Origin: Streptomyces sp. PR69 | GTDB lineage: Bacteria; Actinomycetota; Actinomycetes; Streptomycetales; Streptomycetaceae | Reading direction: 5' to 3' | DNA: 64,000 nt | Assembly (NCBI RefSeq): GCF_026420845.1 | Contig: NZ_JAOWCB010000012.1 | Coordinates: 1 to 64,000, forward strand | Shown here: positions 16,431 to 25,385 of the stretch, piece by piece | Numbering within the stretch: the first letter of the stretch is position 1 | How the letters are laid out: every line of letters begins with the position of its first letter | Made by a program: the position numbers and the translations under genes | Notes under the pieces: model-generated | The model's input: only the letters and a program-made list of their open reading frames with translations | Database searches by the model: none | What the model was told of the DNA's origin: nothing

Positions 16431-19400
16431 CTAGCTTGCGGCAATCGTGGAGTAGGTCCAGACATCCGCTGGCATTTCATGTCTGAGCTCCCAGGTAACC
16501 CCCATGGGTTTGCTTCCCTTGTGCTCCACATAGTTGGCGGGGCCGAGGAGCATCCACGGCTGTGGGCCACCGATATCGGTCTTCTTGTAGCGACGGACGA
16601 AGAGCAGTACATGGCTGCCTTGGGTGGCGTGGGTCTGGTAGCGGATGCCGGTCGGGGAAGTCTCCGATGTCTGGTTCTGAGACTCCCAATGGAAGAGCGA
16701 GTCACTCATGGCATAGTCGCGATAGCGCGTCTGCGGAGAGAAGTCCTTGGCATCCTTCTCCAAGGTGATCAGCAACGCATCCGTCCTGATGCTTTCACAC
16801 CATTTCACTCCCTCGCGGAAGTGGCCTGGCATAAATCCACCAATGAATGACTGGCCCAATGCCGGGAGGATCTCCTCGCGACTGTAAGAGGCATGGACCG
16901 TCAGCGGTAGATCGGCTAGGTCGCCGGTGAGTGCGATGGGTACGTGATCGGCTCGGTCGAGGGTGTGTGCCAGGACCTGACGGAGCTCATTGCGAAAGGC
17001 GTGGTGCGGGCGGAGCGAAGCCAGCCCTTCCTGGTAGGAGGCGAAGCCTCCCAAGGGCCAGAGCGAGAAGTAGAGCATGCGCGCATAAGCCTTCTCTCGC
17101 TCGTCGAGCTCAGCGTACGCAGGTGCGTCATCGTCCAGCAGTCTGCTATAGGTGGCAACCCGCTGCGGGTCGTCGACATGCAGGAAGGCCGATACGCGCT
17201 TCAGTAGCGTGTGCTCCCCCTCAGGACCTTCCTTGGGCAGCAGGTTCGCGCGACGGAGCAGCCCTGTCCAGGAGTTGCCGTTGCCGCGGTAAAGCTCCTT
17301 CAACTCCCGGCCGCTTTCTCTCAGGTAGGTGGAGAGATGAAGCTCGCCGAACTGGCCAACCTCGCGGGCGAGTTGTGTCACATTGACGCTGAGCTGGCTT
17401 CGGACGTTGTTGATGATCATTTCCTTGGCCTTGGACTCAAGGATGATCTGGCAGCCGGACGGCAGTTGGGGGAAGTCATGCTCCATGCTGTCCAGCAAGC
17501 GGTTACGAGTGAGATTTGTGAGAGCCCGGAACTGTTCCTCGAATCGAAACTCCTTGCGGTGCTGCCCAATGAAGTCCAGCACGGTCAGTACCGGTTTATT
17601 TTCGGTTCGCCGCAACCCTCTGCCGAGCTGCTGGAGAAAGACGGTGGCACTCGATGTGGGGCGCAGAAGCAGCAGTGTGTCGACGTCTGGGATATCGAGG
17701 CCCTCGTTGAGGATGTCTACAGAGAATATGATCTGAAGCTCGCCCGACTTGAGAGCATCGAGAGCCGCCTTTCGTTCTTCTTGAGGTGTCTCCCCGGAGA
17801 GAGCGCATGCCTTGAACCCTGCACGCTCGAAGAATCGTGCCATGAAGTGCGCGTGCGCTACTGAGACGCAGAACCCGAGGGCTCGCATCGAGTGCGGGTC
17901 AGTAACCTTGTCGATGACCGCTCGGACGATGAGACGTGCCCGAGCGTCATTCCCTGTGAAGAGGTTGTCGAGCTCTGAGACATCGTATGATCCGCGCTTC
18001 CAGGCAACGGCGCTCATATCGGTGTTGTCTGTGATGCCAAAGTAGTGAAAGGGGCTGAGCAGATCGTTCTCAAGGGCTTCCCACAGGCGCATTTCGGCGG
18101 CGATGAGCCCATCGAAGAACTCATCCTGGACGTTGCGTCCGTCCATGCGCTCCGGCGTAGCGGTAAGGCCGAGCAACTCCAAGGGGGTGAAGTGGTCGAT
18201 GATCCGTCTGTAGGTAGGGGATACGCCGTGGTGAAACTCGTCGATGACGATGACATCGAAGTGGTCGGGCGCAAAGCGCTCCAGGGAGCGAGCGTTGAGT
18301 GACTGCACACTCGCGAAGACATGCCGCCAGTCTTCCGGTACAATGCCGCTGTGTAGCTGCTCACCAAAGTTGGCGTCAACGAGTACGTCTTGGTACGTGC
18401 GCAGGGACTGCCGCAAAATCTCCTGCCGATGCGCAACGAAGAGCAGTCGCAGGTCACGACCGTACTGCTGTCGCAGGTGTTTGTAATCAAGGGCGGCCAT
18501 GACGGTCTTTCCGGTACCGGTGGCGGCCACCAGAAGATTGCGGTGGCGGTCATGGACCGTGCGCTCCACCTCAAGCCGCTCCAGCATGTCGCGCTGATGA
18601 GGGTAGGGGCGAACCTCCAAGCCCGATAGCGTGATACGTCCACCCGGGGCGGTGCTGGTGCCTCGCGCCGCACGCTGGAGTGCCTCATCAAGACGCGACG
18701 AGTCCCTGTCCGGCATATATTGCTCAAAAGCCGACTCGCTCCAGTAGGAGTCAAAGGTCGCTTCGAACTTACGGAGTACATCAGGAGTGGCAATGGAGGA
18801 GAGACGAACGTTCCACTCCAGGCCATCGAGCAGCGCGGCCTTGGAGAGGTTGCTACTTCCGACGTATGCGGTGTCGTAGCCGCTCTTGCGTCTAAACAAC
18901 CATGCCTTGGCATGGAGCCGAGTGGATCGCAGCTCGTAATTGACCTTCACCTCGGCGTTGAAACGCTGGACCAGTTTGTCCAGGGCTCGTCGCTCCGTAG
19001 CTCCGATGTACGTCGTGGTGATGACGCGGATGGGTACTCCACGTGCATGGGCTGCTTCAAGTGACTGCTCGATAACACGGAGCCCGTGCCACTTCACAAA
19101 GGCGCACAGGAGGTCGACTCTATCGGCAGTGGCGAGTTCAGCACGAAGCTCAAACCCTAGGCTTGGGTCCTCCGGTGAATTGGTGATGAGCGCTGTCTCG
19201 GAGAGCGGCGTCGCCGGGCGGGTGGCATAGACACCTTTGGCCTCCTGCTCGGCGATGGCAAGTAGCTGTCGCGGACCGGCTGCGACCAAGTCAACCCACT
19301 CACGGGCTCCCTCGAGCGTGTTCATGGACTCGAGGATGTGATTCGCCGCGTGGACCCGTTCATCAGCTGGCAGTCGTTCGAGGATCCGCTGTGTCGTCGC

Positions 19401-19559
19401 CGCCACATGCCGCGCCAGGATATGAGGTGTCGAATCCGGGCTGACCGCATCGTCGATGGCCTGCCAGCTACCGCCGTGGCTGAGGTTTTCCAGCTGGTGC
19501 TCAAGCCGCAGCGTGATGAGTTGCTCATACAGCCCGGCAACAGGCTGATCTGTATCCAT
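16431..19559 (-). CDS. PLD nuclease - SF2 helicase - DUF3427 protein
   Basis: 1,042 residues. Order: an N-terminal helical part; a phospholipase-D-like domain with HAKAWLF and VGSSNLS (about 210-235); an SF2 helicase with Walker A AATGTGKT (about 348), DEFHH in place of DEAD/DEAH (about 438), TATPERMDG, and motif VI QLGRGLRR (about 645); a helical region; and a C-terminal DUF3427 domain (about 890-1042) ending with RYKKTDIGGPQPWMLLGPANYV. Proteins with this architecture occur near restriction genes and are presumed DNA-processing defence factors. ATG at 19559 is preceded by GAGGTG; GTG at 19571 is an alternative. Lower GC than the surroundings suggests transfer. Confidence 0.88.
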   Translation of the reverse strand: MDTDQPVAGLYEQLITLRLEHQLENLSHGGSWQAIDDAVSPDSTPHILARHVAATTQRILERLPADERVHAANHILESMNTLEGAREWVDLVAAGPRQLLAIAEQEAKGVYATRPATPLSETALITNSPEDPSLGFELRAELATADRVDLLCAFVKWHGLRVIEQSLEAAHARGVPIRVITTTYIGATERRALDKLVQRFNAEVKVNYELRSTRLHAKAWLFRRKSGYDTAYVGSSNLSKAALLDGLEWNVRLSSIATPDVLRKFEATFDSYWSESAFEQYMPDRDSSRLDEALQRAARGTSTAPGGRITLSGLEVRPYPHQRDMLERLEVERTVHDRHRNLLVAATGTGKTVMAALDYKHLRQQYGRDLRLLFVAHRQEILRQSLRTYQDVLVDANFGEQLHSGIVPEDWRHVFASVQSLNARSLERFAPDHFDVIVIDEFHHGVSPTYRRIIDHFTPLELLGLTATPERMDGRNVQDEFFDGLIAAEMRLWEALENDLLSPFHYFGITDNTDMSAVAWKRGSYDVSELDNLFTGNDARARLIVRAVIDKVTDPHSMRALGFCVSVAHAHFMARFFERAGFKACALSGETPQEERKAALDALKSGELQIIFSVDILNEGLDIPDVDTLLLLRPTSSATVFLQQLGRGLRRTENKPVLTVLDFIGQHRKEFRFEEQFRALTNLTRNRLLDSMEHDFPQLPSGCQIILESKAKEMIINNVRSQLSVNVTQLAREVGQFGELHLSTYLRESGRELKELYRGNGNSWTGLLRRANLLPKEGPEGEHTLLKRVSAFLHVDDPQRVATYSRLLDDDAPAYAELDEREKAYARMLYFSLWPLGGFASYQEGLASLRPHHAFRNELRQVLAHTLDRADHVPIALTGDLADLPLTVHASYSREEILPALGQSFIGGFMPGHFREGVKWCESIRTDALLITLEKDAKDFSPQTRYRDYAMSDSLFHWESQNQTSETSPTGIRYQTHATQGSHVLLFVRRYKKTDIGGPQPWMLLGPANYVEHKGSKPMGVTWELRHEMPADVWTYSTIAAS

Positions 19560-19630
19560 GGAGCCGGTCACCTCTGTCCCTCCCGTTTGTTGCTCTAGTG
19601 GTACCAGGCCCCACTGACATGGATCAGGTA

Positions 19631-20632
19631 TTAGCCGTCCCCGTGGCAGTCGCGGTAGGTCGTGTGGGAGCCGCACCAGCAGGGGGTGTCCTTGGGGGGT
19701 GGCCACGGGGTGGCGTGGCCGCGGGCGGCGAGGGTGGTGGCGTATTGGGGGAGCAGCGCCGGGTTGGCGGGGGTGGACTGTTCGGAGGCGGCGAAGGCCT
19801 CGTAGGAGGGGACCGTGCCGCGGACGATGCCCAGGTTGCGGGTGCCGGTGGCGGCGAGTTCGCGGAGGGAGGCCTCGATGTCCGTGAGGTGGGCCTCGTA
19901 CGTGGGGTATTCCGTCTGCAGCTCGGGGCAGGCGGTGAGGAGTTCGTGGAACTCGGGCTCCGGCCAGTGGAGGACGGTCACCGGGAAGGGGCGGGAGAGT
20001 GCGGAGCGGTAGGAGCCCAGTTCGGAGTGGAGGCGGGCGATTTCGGCCTGGAGTTCCGCGGGGTTGTCGGAGCCCAGGGCCCACAGGCGCTTGGGGTCGT
20101 GGAGTTCGTCCAGGGAGATGTCGCCGGTGTGGACGCGGTCGGCCAGGGCGTCGCGGTCGTCGTGGGGGAGGCCCAGCAGGCGGCGGACGCGATGGCGGCC
20201 GGTGAGCAGGGACTGGACGGAGTAGGGGACGTCGTCCTCGCCTGCCGGGAGGAGCAGCTCAAGGGCCGCGGTGAAGCAGTCGTGGGAGTCCTCTAGCTCG
20301 TCGTGGGACTCCAGCGTCTCCGCGATGATCTCCCATGGGGCCGCGTCCGCCGGGGCGGCCGCGCGGACGCCGTTGATCAGGGTGCGGGCCTCGGCCTCGT
20401 GTCCGTACTCCCAGAGGTTGGCCGCCTGGAGCGCCTTGACCAGCAGGGGGTGCTCCGGGGAGCCCGTGAGCAGACGGTCGTAGAGGGCGGAGGCGCGTTC
20501 GCGGGCGCCGGCGAGTTCGAGATGGGCCGCGGCCCGCAGGAGCAGCGGCTCGGTGTCCTCGGGGTAGCGCTCGGCGGTGCGCAGCAGGCGCTCGGCTTCG
20601 GCGGAGTGGTCGGCAGGCGTGTCGGGGCGCAT
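19631..20632 (-). CDS. TPR-like protein with C-terminal SEC-C zinc motif
   Basis: 333 residues. The N-terminal about 130 residues form tetratricopeptide-like helices (EAERLLRTAERYPEDTEPLLLRAAAHLELAG, RASALYDRLLTGSPEHPLLVKALQ). The C-terminus ends CWCGSHTTYRDCHGDG, a SEC-C zinc-binding motif (CxC...CH). SEC-C motifs mediate protein-protein or ribosome contacts, as in SecA. Role unknown. ATG 20632 or in-frame GTG 20641 are both possible; no strong ribosome binding site separates them. It returns to high-GC codon use after the defence module. Confidence 0.83.
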   Translation of the reverse strand: MRPDTPADHSAEAERLLRTAERYPEDTEPLLLRAAAHLELAGARERASALYDRLLTGSPEHPLLVKALQAANLWEYGHEAEARTLINGVRAAAPADAAPWEIIAETLESHDELEDSHDCFTAALELLLPAGEDDVPYSVQSLLTGRHRVRRLLGLPHDDRDALADRVHTGDISLDELHDPKRLWALGSDNPAELQAEIARLHSELGSYRSALSRPFPVTVLHWPEPEFHELLTACPELQTEYPTYEAHLTDIEASLRELAATGTRNLGIVRGTVPSYEAFAASEQSTPANPALLPQYATTLAARGHATPWPPPKDTPCWCGSHTTYRDCHGDG

Positions 20633-20714
20633 GCCAGACACCGTACTGCCGTGGGCGGGTCCAGCGGGGTGACCCGATTCTCACCTGCTCCTGGTGACTT
20701 GGACCGGCGCCGCC

Positions 20715-20720
20715 TATCGT
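20715..20720 (+). promoter_or_regulatory. Putative -10 element for leaderless sortase transcript
   Basis: TATCGT ends six bases before GTG 20727, the same geometry as TAGGCT before the DUF1707 gene. It supports GTG 20727 as a leaderless start. Confidence 0.4.
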
Positions 20721-20726
20721 GCGCCC

Positions 20727-21548
20727 GTGCTGCAGCAGCGGATGGCGGTCGTGGTGCAGGCGCGCGCGGGGGCGCGGCGTACGGGTTTCGCGCGTGTGCT
20801 GTGGGGCGTCGCCGAGCTGGCCGTCACCCTCGGGGTGGTCGTCCTGCTTCTCGTCGTACACCAGCTGTGGTGGACCAACCTCCAGGTCCGTCAGGACGCC
20901 CGGCAGTACGTCCGTGTCCTTGAGCAGCAGTGGGAGCGGGCGGAGAGGGGCGAAAAGGAGACGGGCGAAAAGAGGAGGGGCGAAGGGGAGAGGGGAGAGC
21001 AGCCCGTTGTGAGCGGGAGTGAGGGCGGGGGCGAGGGAGTGGACGGTGAGGGCGGGGGTGGGGAGAGGGATGCGCCGGACGCCGCTTCTGCCGCTTCCTT
21101 CCGCGGCTACGCCGTCCTCCGCATTCCCCGCCTTGGCGTCGTCGCTCCCGTCGCCCGCGGGGTTGACAAGAGAGGTGTGCTGGACAGGGGATTTGCAGGG
21201 CATTATCCGGACTCCGCCGCGCCCGGCCGCGCCGGGAACTTCGCCGTCGCCGGGCACCGCAACACCCATGGCGAGCCCTTCCGCCGTATCGACCGGCTGC
21301 GCAAGGGCGACGAGGTGCTGATCGAGACCGCGCAGGGCGTGTACGTCTACGAGGTGGACCAGACCCTCAGGCAGACCACGCCCGGTGACGTCGGTGTGAT
21401 CCAGCCCGTGCCGCGCAGCCTTGTGCGGCCCTCTGCCGGATATGACCGGCCCGGTCACTACCTCACGCTCACCACCTGCACGCCGGAGTTCAGCTCGGCC
21501 TATCGGCTGGTGGTGTGGGGGGAGTTGGCCGCGGTGCGGGGGCGGTAG
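20727..21548 (+). CDS. Class E sortase
   Basis: 273-residue membrane-anchored transpeptidase that attaches surface proteins to peptidoglycan. One N-terminal membrane helix (ELAVTLGVVVLLLVVHQLWW), then a Glu/Gly/Arg-rich linker (about 80-125) encoded by purine-rich repeats, then the catalytic barrel: His in VAGHRNTHG, Cys in TLTTCTPEF, and Arg in SSAYRLVVWG. The TLTTC signature and length match class E enzymes, which in streptomycetes prefer LAxTG. A matching LAATG protein is encoded at 27070-28056. Other possible starts are GTG 20694 and ATG 20742. Confidence 0.9.
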   Translation: MLQQRMAVVVQARAGARRTGFARVLWGVAELAVTLGVVVLLLVVHQLWWTNLQVRQDARQYVRVLEQQWERAERGEKETGEKRRGEGERGEQPVVSGSEGGGEGVDGEGGGGERDAPDAASAASFRGYAVLRIPRLGVVAPVARGVDKRGVLDRGFAGHYPDSAAPGRAGNFAVAGHRNTHGEPFRRIDRLRKGDEVLIETAQGVYVYEVDQTLRQTTPGDVGVIQPVPRSLVRPSAGYDRPGHYLTLTTCTPEFSSAYRLVVWGELAAVRGR

Positions 21549-21591
21549 TCGTGTATAACGGGTGTGAACAACGGAGTGGACAGATGTACGT

Positions 21592-21885
21592 ATGAGGGGA
21601 GGAAGTGTGTTCCGGTCGGTCGCGTTCCTCTTCCTGCTGCTCGTCGAGGTCCTCCTCATCGACGGCGACGGCGGTCTGGCCGCGGTCGCCCTCGCCTTCG
21701 CCGCGGCCGCCGTCTGCGCCGTCATCAGTGCGCGCTGTGCGCCAGCCGTGCCCCGTACCCGCGTCCGCACCGCCATCCGCGACCGTGAGCGGCGTACCGC
21801 CTTCCTCCCTCAGCGCGATCCGGACGCCCGCGGGCGCACCAGGCCCCGGGCTCCCGGGCGGCGTCTCCTCGTGACGGCCGCGTAG
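21592..21885 (+). CDS. Small membrane protein (DUF6412-like)
   Basis: 97 residues. Two adjacent hydrophobic segments (VAFLFLLLVEVLLI and LAAVALAFAAAAVCAVI), a positively charged tail (RTAIRDRERRTAFLPQRDPDARGRTRPRAPGRR). It resembles small Streptomyces proteins encoded directly upstream of a YidC paralogue. It may assist that insertase, but this is inference from adjacency. A TATAAC -10-like sequence lies at about 21553. Confidence 0.7.
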   Translation: MRGGSVFRSVAFLFLLLVEVLLIDGDGGLAAVALAFAAAAVCAVISARCAPAVPRTRVRTAIRDRERRTAFLPQRDPDARGRTRPRAPGRRLLVTAA

Positions 21886-21985
21886 GGGCGAGCGAACACC
21901 AGCCAGCCATTACGGCGTTTCTCCGTGGTCGTCATGCCGCACGTATGTTCTCCATCGGCACGACGAGACCCCGGAGGGCTCACTG

Positions 21986-22696
21986 ATGTCACCCATGTCC
22001 GCTTTCGCCACGCTTGTCGAGCAGCTCGCCGCGCTGCTCCAGCCGCTGTTCCACGCCTCCGCCACCGCCGCCGCGATCGTGGTGTTCACCGTGCTCGTAC
22101 GGCTCGCGATCCATCCGCTCTCCCGTGCCGCCGCCCGCGGCCAGCGGGCCAGGGCCCAGCTCGCGCCGCAGGTCGCCGCGCTGCGCACGAAGTACCGCAA
22201 CGACCCCGAGCGGCTCCAGCGGGCCGTCCTGGAGCTGCACGGCAAGGAGAAGGTGTCTCCGCTGGCGGGCTGTCTGCCCAGTCTGCTGCAGCTGCCCGCG
22301 TTCCTGCTGATGTACCACCTGTTCGCCGGCGGCAGTGTCAGCGGGACGCTGCTCGCGGCGCCGCTCGCGGGGAACTGGCTGTCCGCGATCGGCCAGGGCG
22401 GGGTGTTCGGTCCGGCGGGCCTGGTGTACGTCGTCCTGTTCCTGATTGTCGCGGCCGTCGCCACGTTCATGTACGTGAGGGCGAAGCGGCAGTTCGCGGC
22501 GTCGGGCGGCGCGGTGCCGGGCGGCGCGGTGCCGGAGGGGGTGCCGGAAGGGGTGTCCGCGGGCCTGACGAAGGCGCTGCCGCTGCTGTCGTTCGGCACG
22601 CTGATCACCGTGGCCGTCGTCCCCCTCGCCGCCGCCCTCTACATCACGGTCAGCACGGCCTGGACCGCGGCGGAGCGGGCGCTCCTCACCGCTTAG
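21986..22696 (+). CDS. YidC/Oxa1 family membrane protein insertase (paralogue)
   Basis: 236 residues, inserts or folds membrane proteins. The core has the first helix (AAAIVVFTVLVRLAIHPLSRAAARGQRARAQLAP, with the functional Arg in the groove), the cytosolic helical hairpin (ALRTKYRNDPERLQRAVLELHGKEKVSPLAGCLPSLLQLPAFLLMY) and three further helices. It is shorter than housekeeping YidC and lacks a large extracytoplasmic domain, fitting the second, accessory YidC of actinobacteria. GGAGG eight bases before ATG 21986 fixes the start. Confidence 0.9.
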   Translation: MSPMSAFATLVEQLAALLQPLFHASATAAAIVVFTVLVRLAIHPLSRAAARGQRARAQLAPQVAALRTKYRNDPERLQRAVLELHGKEKVSPLAGCLPSLLQLPAFLLMYHLFAGGSVSGTLLAAPLAGNWLSAIGQGGVFGPAGLVYVVLFLIVAAVATFMYVRAKRQFAASGGAVPGGAVPEGVPEGVSAGLTKALPLLSFGTLITVAVVPLAAALYITVSTAWTAAERALLTA

Positions 22697-22744
22697 CGGC
22701 GGTCCAGGTGGTGAACAGGGTCTTGCAGAGTGGCCGGGGCTCTT

Positions 22745-22764
22745 GGAGGATCGGCCAATCCTCC
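22745..22764. terminator. Inverted repeat between YidC and FAH genes
   Basis: GGAGGAT-cggcca-ATCCTCC forms a 7-bp stem with a 6-base loop, 49 bp after the yidC-like stop. It may terminate yidC transcription or act as an operator for the FAH gene; no T-run follows. Confidence 0.45.
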
Positions 22765-22816
22765 GATGGCCGCACTCCATCGGCCGGGGCCTCACCTCGA
22801 CCACAGGGAGAAGACC

Positions 22817-23677
22817 ATGAAGCTGCTGCGTGTCGGCCCGGCGGGCGCGGAGCGTCCGGCGCTGCTCGACGAGGACGGGACCACCCTGCGGGATCTGTCC
22901 GGGCTGGTGGCGGACATCGACGGGGGACTGCTCGCCGACCCGGACGCTCTCGCCCGGGTGCGGGACGCGGCGGCCGGCGGCGTGCTGCCCGCGCTGGACG
23001 CCGCCGGGCTGCGCATCGGACCGCCCGTCGCCCGCATCGGCAAGGTCGTGTGCATCGGGCTGAACTACCACGACCACGCCTCCGAGACCGGCGCGGAGCC
23101 CCCCGCGGAGCCGGTCGTGTTCTTCAAGGCGGCGGACACGGTCGTCGGCCCGTACGACACCGTCCTGGTGCCGCGCCGCAGCCGCAAGACCGACTGGGAG
23201 GCGGAGCTCGCCGTCGTCATCGGCCGGACCGCGCGCTATCTGGCGGACAGCGAGGACCCGCTGTCGTACGTCGCCGGATACGCGGTCTCGCACGATGTCT
23301 CCGAGCGTGAGTTCCAGCTGGAGCGCGGCGGGACCTGGGACAAGGGCAAGAACTGTGAGACCTTCAACCCCCTCGGGCCCTGGCTGGTCACCGCCGACGA
23401 GGTGCCCGATCCGCAGGCGCTGTCCCTGAGGCTGTGGGTCAATGGCCGGCTCCGGCAGGACGGCAGCACCGCGGACCAGATCTTCCCGGTGGCGGACGTC
23501 GTCCGGTACGTCAGCCAGTTCATGACCCTGTACCCCGGCGACGTCGTCAACACCGGCACCCCGGCCGGAGTGGCGCTCGGGCAGCCGGAGCCGAAGCCGT
23601 TTCTGCGCGCGGGCGATGTCGTGGAGCTGGAGATCGAGGGGCTGGGGCGGCAGCGGCAGGAGTTCAAGGACGCGTAG
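22817..23677 (+). CDS. Fumarylacetoacetate hydrolase family protein
   Basis: 286 residues. The FAH fold spans about 65-286: KVVCIGLNYHDHA (substrate-site His), FFKAADTVVGP, the metal ligand Glu/Asp set in WEAELAVVIGRTAR and GYAVSHDVSERE, and VVNTGTPAGVALG near the end. Members hydrolyse or isomerise beta-diketo acids such as 2-hydroxyhepta-2,4-diene-1,7-dioate; no catabolic neighbours identify the substrate. ATG 22817 follows GGGAG at good spacing. Confidence 0.92.
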   Translation: MKLLRVGPAGAERPALLDEDGTTLRDLSGLVADIDGGLLADPDALARVRDAAAGGVLPALDAAGLRIGPPVARIGKVVCIGLNYHDHASETGAEPPAEPVVFFKAADTVVGPYDTVLVPRRSRKTDWEAELAVVIGRTARYLADSEDPLSYVAGYAVSHDVSEREFQLERGGTWDKGKNCETFNPLGPWLVTADEVPDPQALSLRLWVNGRLRQDGSTADQIFPVADVVRYVSQFMTLYPGDVVNTGTPAGVALGQPEPKPFLRAGDVVELEIEGLGRQRQEFKDA

Positions 23678-23681
23678 CCGG

Positions 23682-23820
23682 ACGGGGGAGCCACCGGTGG
23701 GGCTTGATTGCGGGGGGCTTCGCCCCCGGGCCCCTGCGCCTCAAGCGTCGGCGGGGCTTGATTGTGCTGCCTGTTTGGGGGCACGGCCGACAGGCCGTGT
23801 CCGGGGGCGCCTGGCCCCGG
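23682..23820. repeat. GC-rich intergenic repeat with hairpins (copy B)
   Basis: Contains ggggcttcgccccc hairpins, gcgcctcaagcgtcggcggggcttgattg and acggccgacaggccgtgt, related to the elements at 5.2, 40.3 and 57.5 kb. It sits between the convergent FAH and UPF0303 genes, a position suited to bidirectional termination. Confidence 0.75.
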
Positions 23821-24300
23821 TCACAGGTGAGACTCCATAAAGCGTTCCAGCGCCTCGACCACCAGCGCGTGGTCCTCGGCCTGCGGCAGGCCCGAGACCG
23901 TGACCGTGCCGACGACGCCCGCGCCGTCGACCGTGATCGGGAACGAGCCGCCGTGCGCCGCGTACACGTCGGGGTCGAGGCGCGAGGACGCCTCGAACGT
24001 CGTGCCCTTGGCGCGCTGCCTGGCGCCCACCAGGTACGAGCTTGCCCCGTAGCGTTCGACGACCCGCCGCTTGCGGTCGATCCAGGCGTCGTTGTCCGCG
24101 CTCGAGCCCGGCAGTGCGCAGTGGAAGAGCTGCTGCGGGCCGCGGCGGATGTCGATCGCGACGGGGGCGCGGCGCTCCCGTGCCAGCGAGACGAGCAGGT
24201 TGTCGAGCGTCCAGGCGTCGTCGTACGTGAAGCGGGGCAGGGTGAGCCTGCGCTCCTGCGCCTCGATCTCCTCGGCGGTGAGTGCGTGCGTCACGCTCAT
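23821..24300 (-). CDS. UPF0303/heme-degrading domain protein (GlcG/HbpS-like)
   Basis: 159 residues. The pattern LDNLLVSLARERRAPVAIDIRRGPQQLFHCALPGSS, DNDAWIDRKRRVVERYG, SSRLDPDVYAAHGGSFPITV and GVVGTVTVSGLPQAEDHALVVEAL is characteristic of UPF0303/DUF336 proteins. Related HbpS of Streptomyces binds haem, but no haem role is shown here. ATG 24300 overlaps the stop of the Gfo/Idh/MocA gene by 4 bp (ATGA), so both are in one operon. Confidence 0.88.
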   Translation of the reverse strand: MSVTHALTAEEIEAQERRLTLPRFTYDDAWTLDNLLVSLARERRAPVAIDIRRGPQQLFHCALPGSSADNDAWIDRKRRVVERYGASSYLVGARQRAKGTTFEASSRLDPDVYAAHGGSFPITVDGAGVVGTVTVSGLPQAEDHALVVEALERFMESHL

Positions 24301-25376
24301 GACGCGAGCTCCACGGTCACGCCTTCGCGCGCGGAGCGCAGGGCCGCCTCCAGGACGTCCAGTGTGGCGGCGGCCTCCTCGACGGTGACGGGCGGGGCGG
24401 TCTTCTCGCGCAGGGCCCGCTCCACGGCCGCGTAGTACGCCGGGTAGTCGCCCGGCACGGTGGCCAGCGGCCGGCCGCCGCCGGTCAGCGGGGACTCGCC
24501 CGCCCCCACCCGGCCCCACGCCGACTCCGGCTCCACGCCCCACGCCGGCTCCTCCGGGCCCGGCCGGCGTCCTTCGCGCAGGGCGGCCTCCTGCGGGTCG
24601 AGGCCGTACTTGACATAGCCCGCGCGTGAGCCGAGCACCCGGAAGCGCGGGCCGAGCTGCGCGGCCGTGGCGCTGACGTACAGATGGGAGCGCACCCCGC
24701 CCGCGTGCGTGAGCGCGATGAAGGTGTCGTCGTCCGTCTCCGCGCCGGGACGGCGTACGTCCACCTCGGCGTAGACGCGGACCGCCGGGCCGAAGAGCGT
24801 GAGCGCCTGGTCGACGACATGGCTGCCCAGGTCGTACAGCAGTCCGCCGATCTCCTGTGGGTCGCCGGACTCCCGCCAGCCGCCCTTGAGCTGGGGCCGC
24901 CACCGTTCGAAGCGGGACTCGAAACGCTGCACCGTGCCCAGCTCGCCGTTCGCCAGCAGTCCGCGGAGAGTGCGGAAGTCGTTGTCCCAGCGGCGGTTCT
25001 GGAAGACGGAGATCAGCAGTCCGCGCTCCTCGGCGAGCGCCGCCAGTTCGCGCGCCGCCGCCGCGGTCCCGGCGACCGGCTTGTCCACGACGACCGGCAG
25101 ACCGGCGCGCAGCGCGGCCGCGGCGAGCGGGACATGGGTCTTGTTCGGGGAAGCGACCACGATCAGGTCGAGCTCGCCGGACCTCTCCCACAGCTCCTCG
25201 GGGGATTCGGCGAAGCGTACGCCGGGGAATTCGGCGCGCGCCTGCTCCCTGCGCTCGGGGCTGGAGGTGACGATCGTGTCGAGGGCGAGGCCCTCGGTCG
25301 CCGCGATGAGCGGGGCGTGGAAGACGGAACCGGCCAGGCCGTAGCCGACGAGTCCGACGCGAAGGGCACTCTTCAT
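24297..25376 (-). CDS. Gfo/Idh/MocA family oxidoreductase
   Basis: 359 residues. N-terminal Rossmann fold (RVGLVGYGLAGSVFHAPLI, GxGxxG) and EKP-like catalytic motif in VVVDKPVAGT (Lys-Pro conserved), then the C-terminal alpha/beta domain with GGLLYDLGSHVVDQALTLFG supplying the usual Asp/His. NAD(P)-dependent oxidation of a sugar or cyclitol is likely. It is co-transcribed with UPF0303 and divergent from a ROK regulator, which probably controls it in response to a sugar. ATG 25376 chosen; GTG 25385 is possible. Confidence 0.92.
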   Translation of the reverse strand: MKSALRVGLVGYGLAGSVFHAPLIAATEGLALDTIVTSSPERREQARAEFPGVRFAESPEELWERSGELDLIVVASPNKTHVPLAAAALRAGLPVVVDKPVAGTAAAARELAALAEERGLLISVFQNRRWDNDFRTLRGLLANGELGTVQRFESRFERWRPQLKGGWRESGDPQEIGGLLYDLGSHVVDQALTLFGPAVRVYAEVDVRRPGAETDDDTFIALTHAGGVRSHLYVSATAAQLGPRFRVLGSRAGYVKYGLDPQEAALREGRRPGPEEPAWGVEPESAWGRVGAGESPLTGGGRPLATVPGDYPAYYAAVERALREKTAPPVTVEEAAATLDVLEAALRSAREGVTVELAS

Positions 25377-25385
25377 GGAGCTCAC

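Noticed and set aside
19560..20084. N-terminal extension of the PLD-helicase protein
   Set aside because: Arg/Pro-rich antisense of the SEC-C gene region; ATG 19559 with GAGGTG is the natural start.
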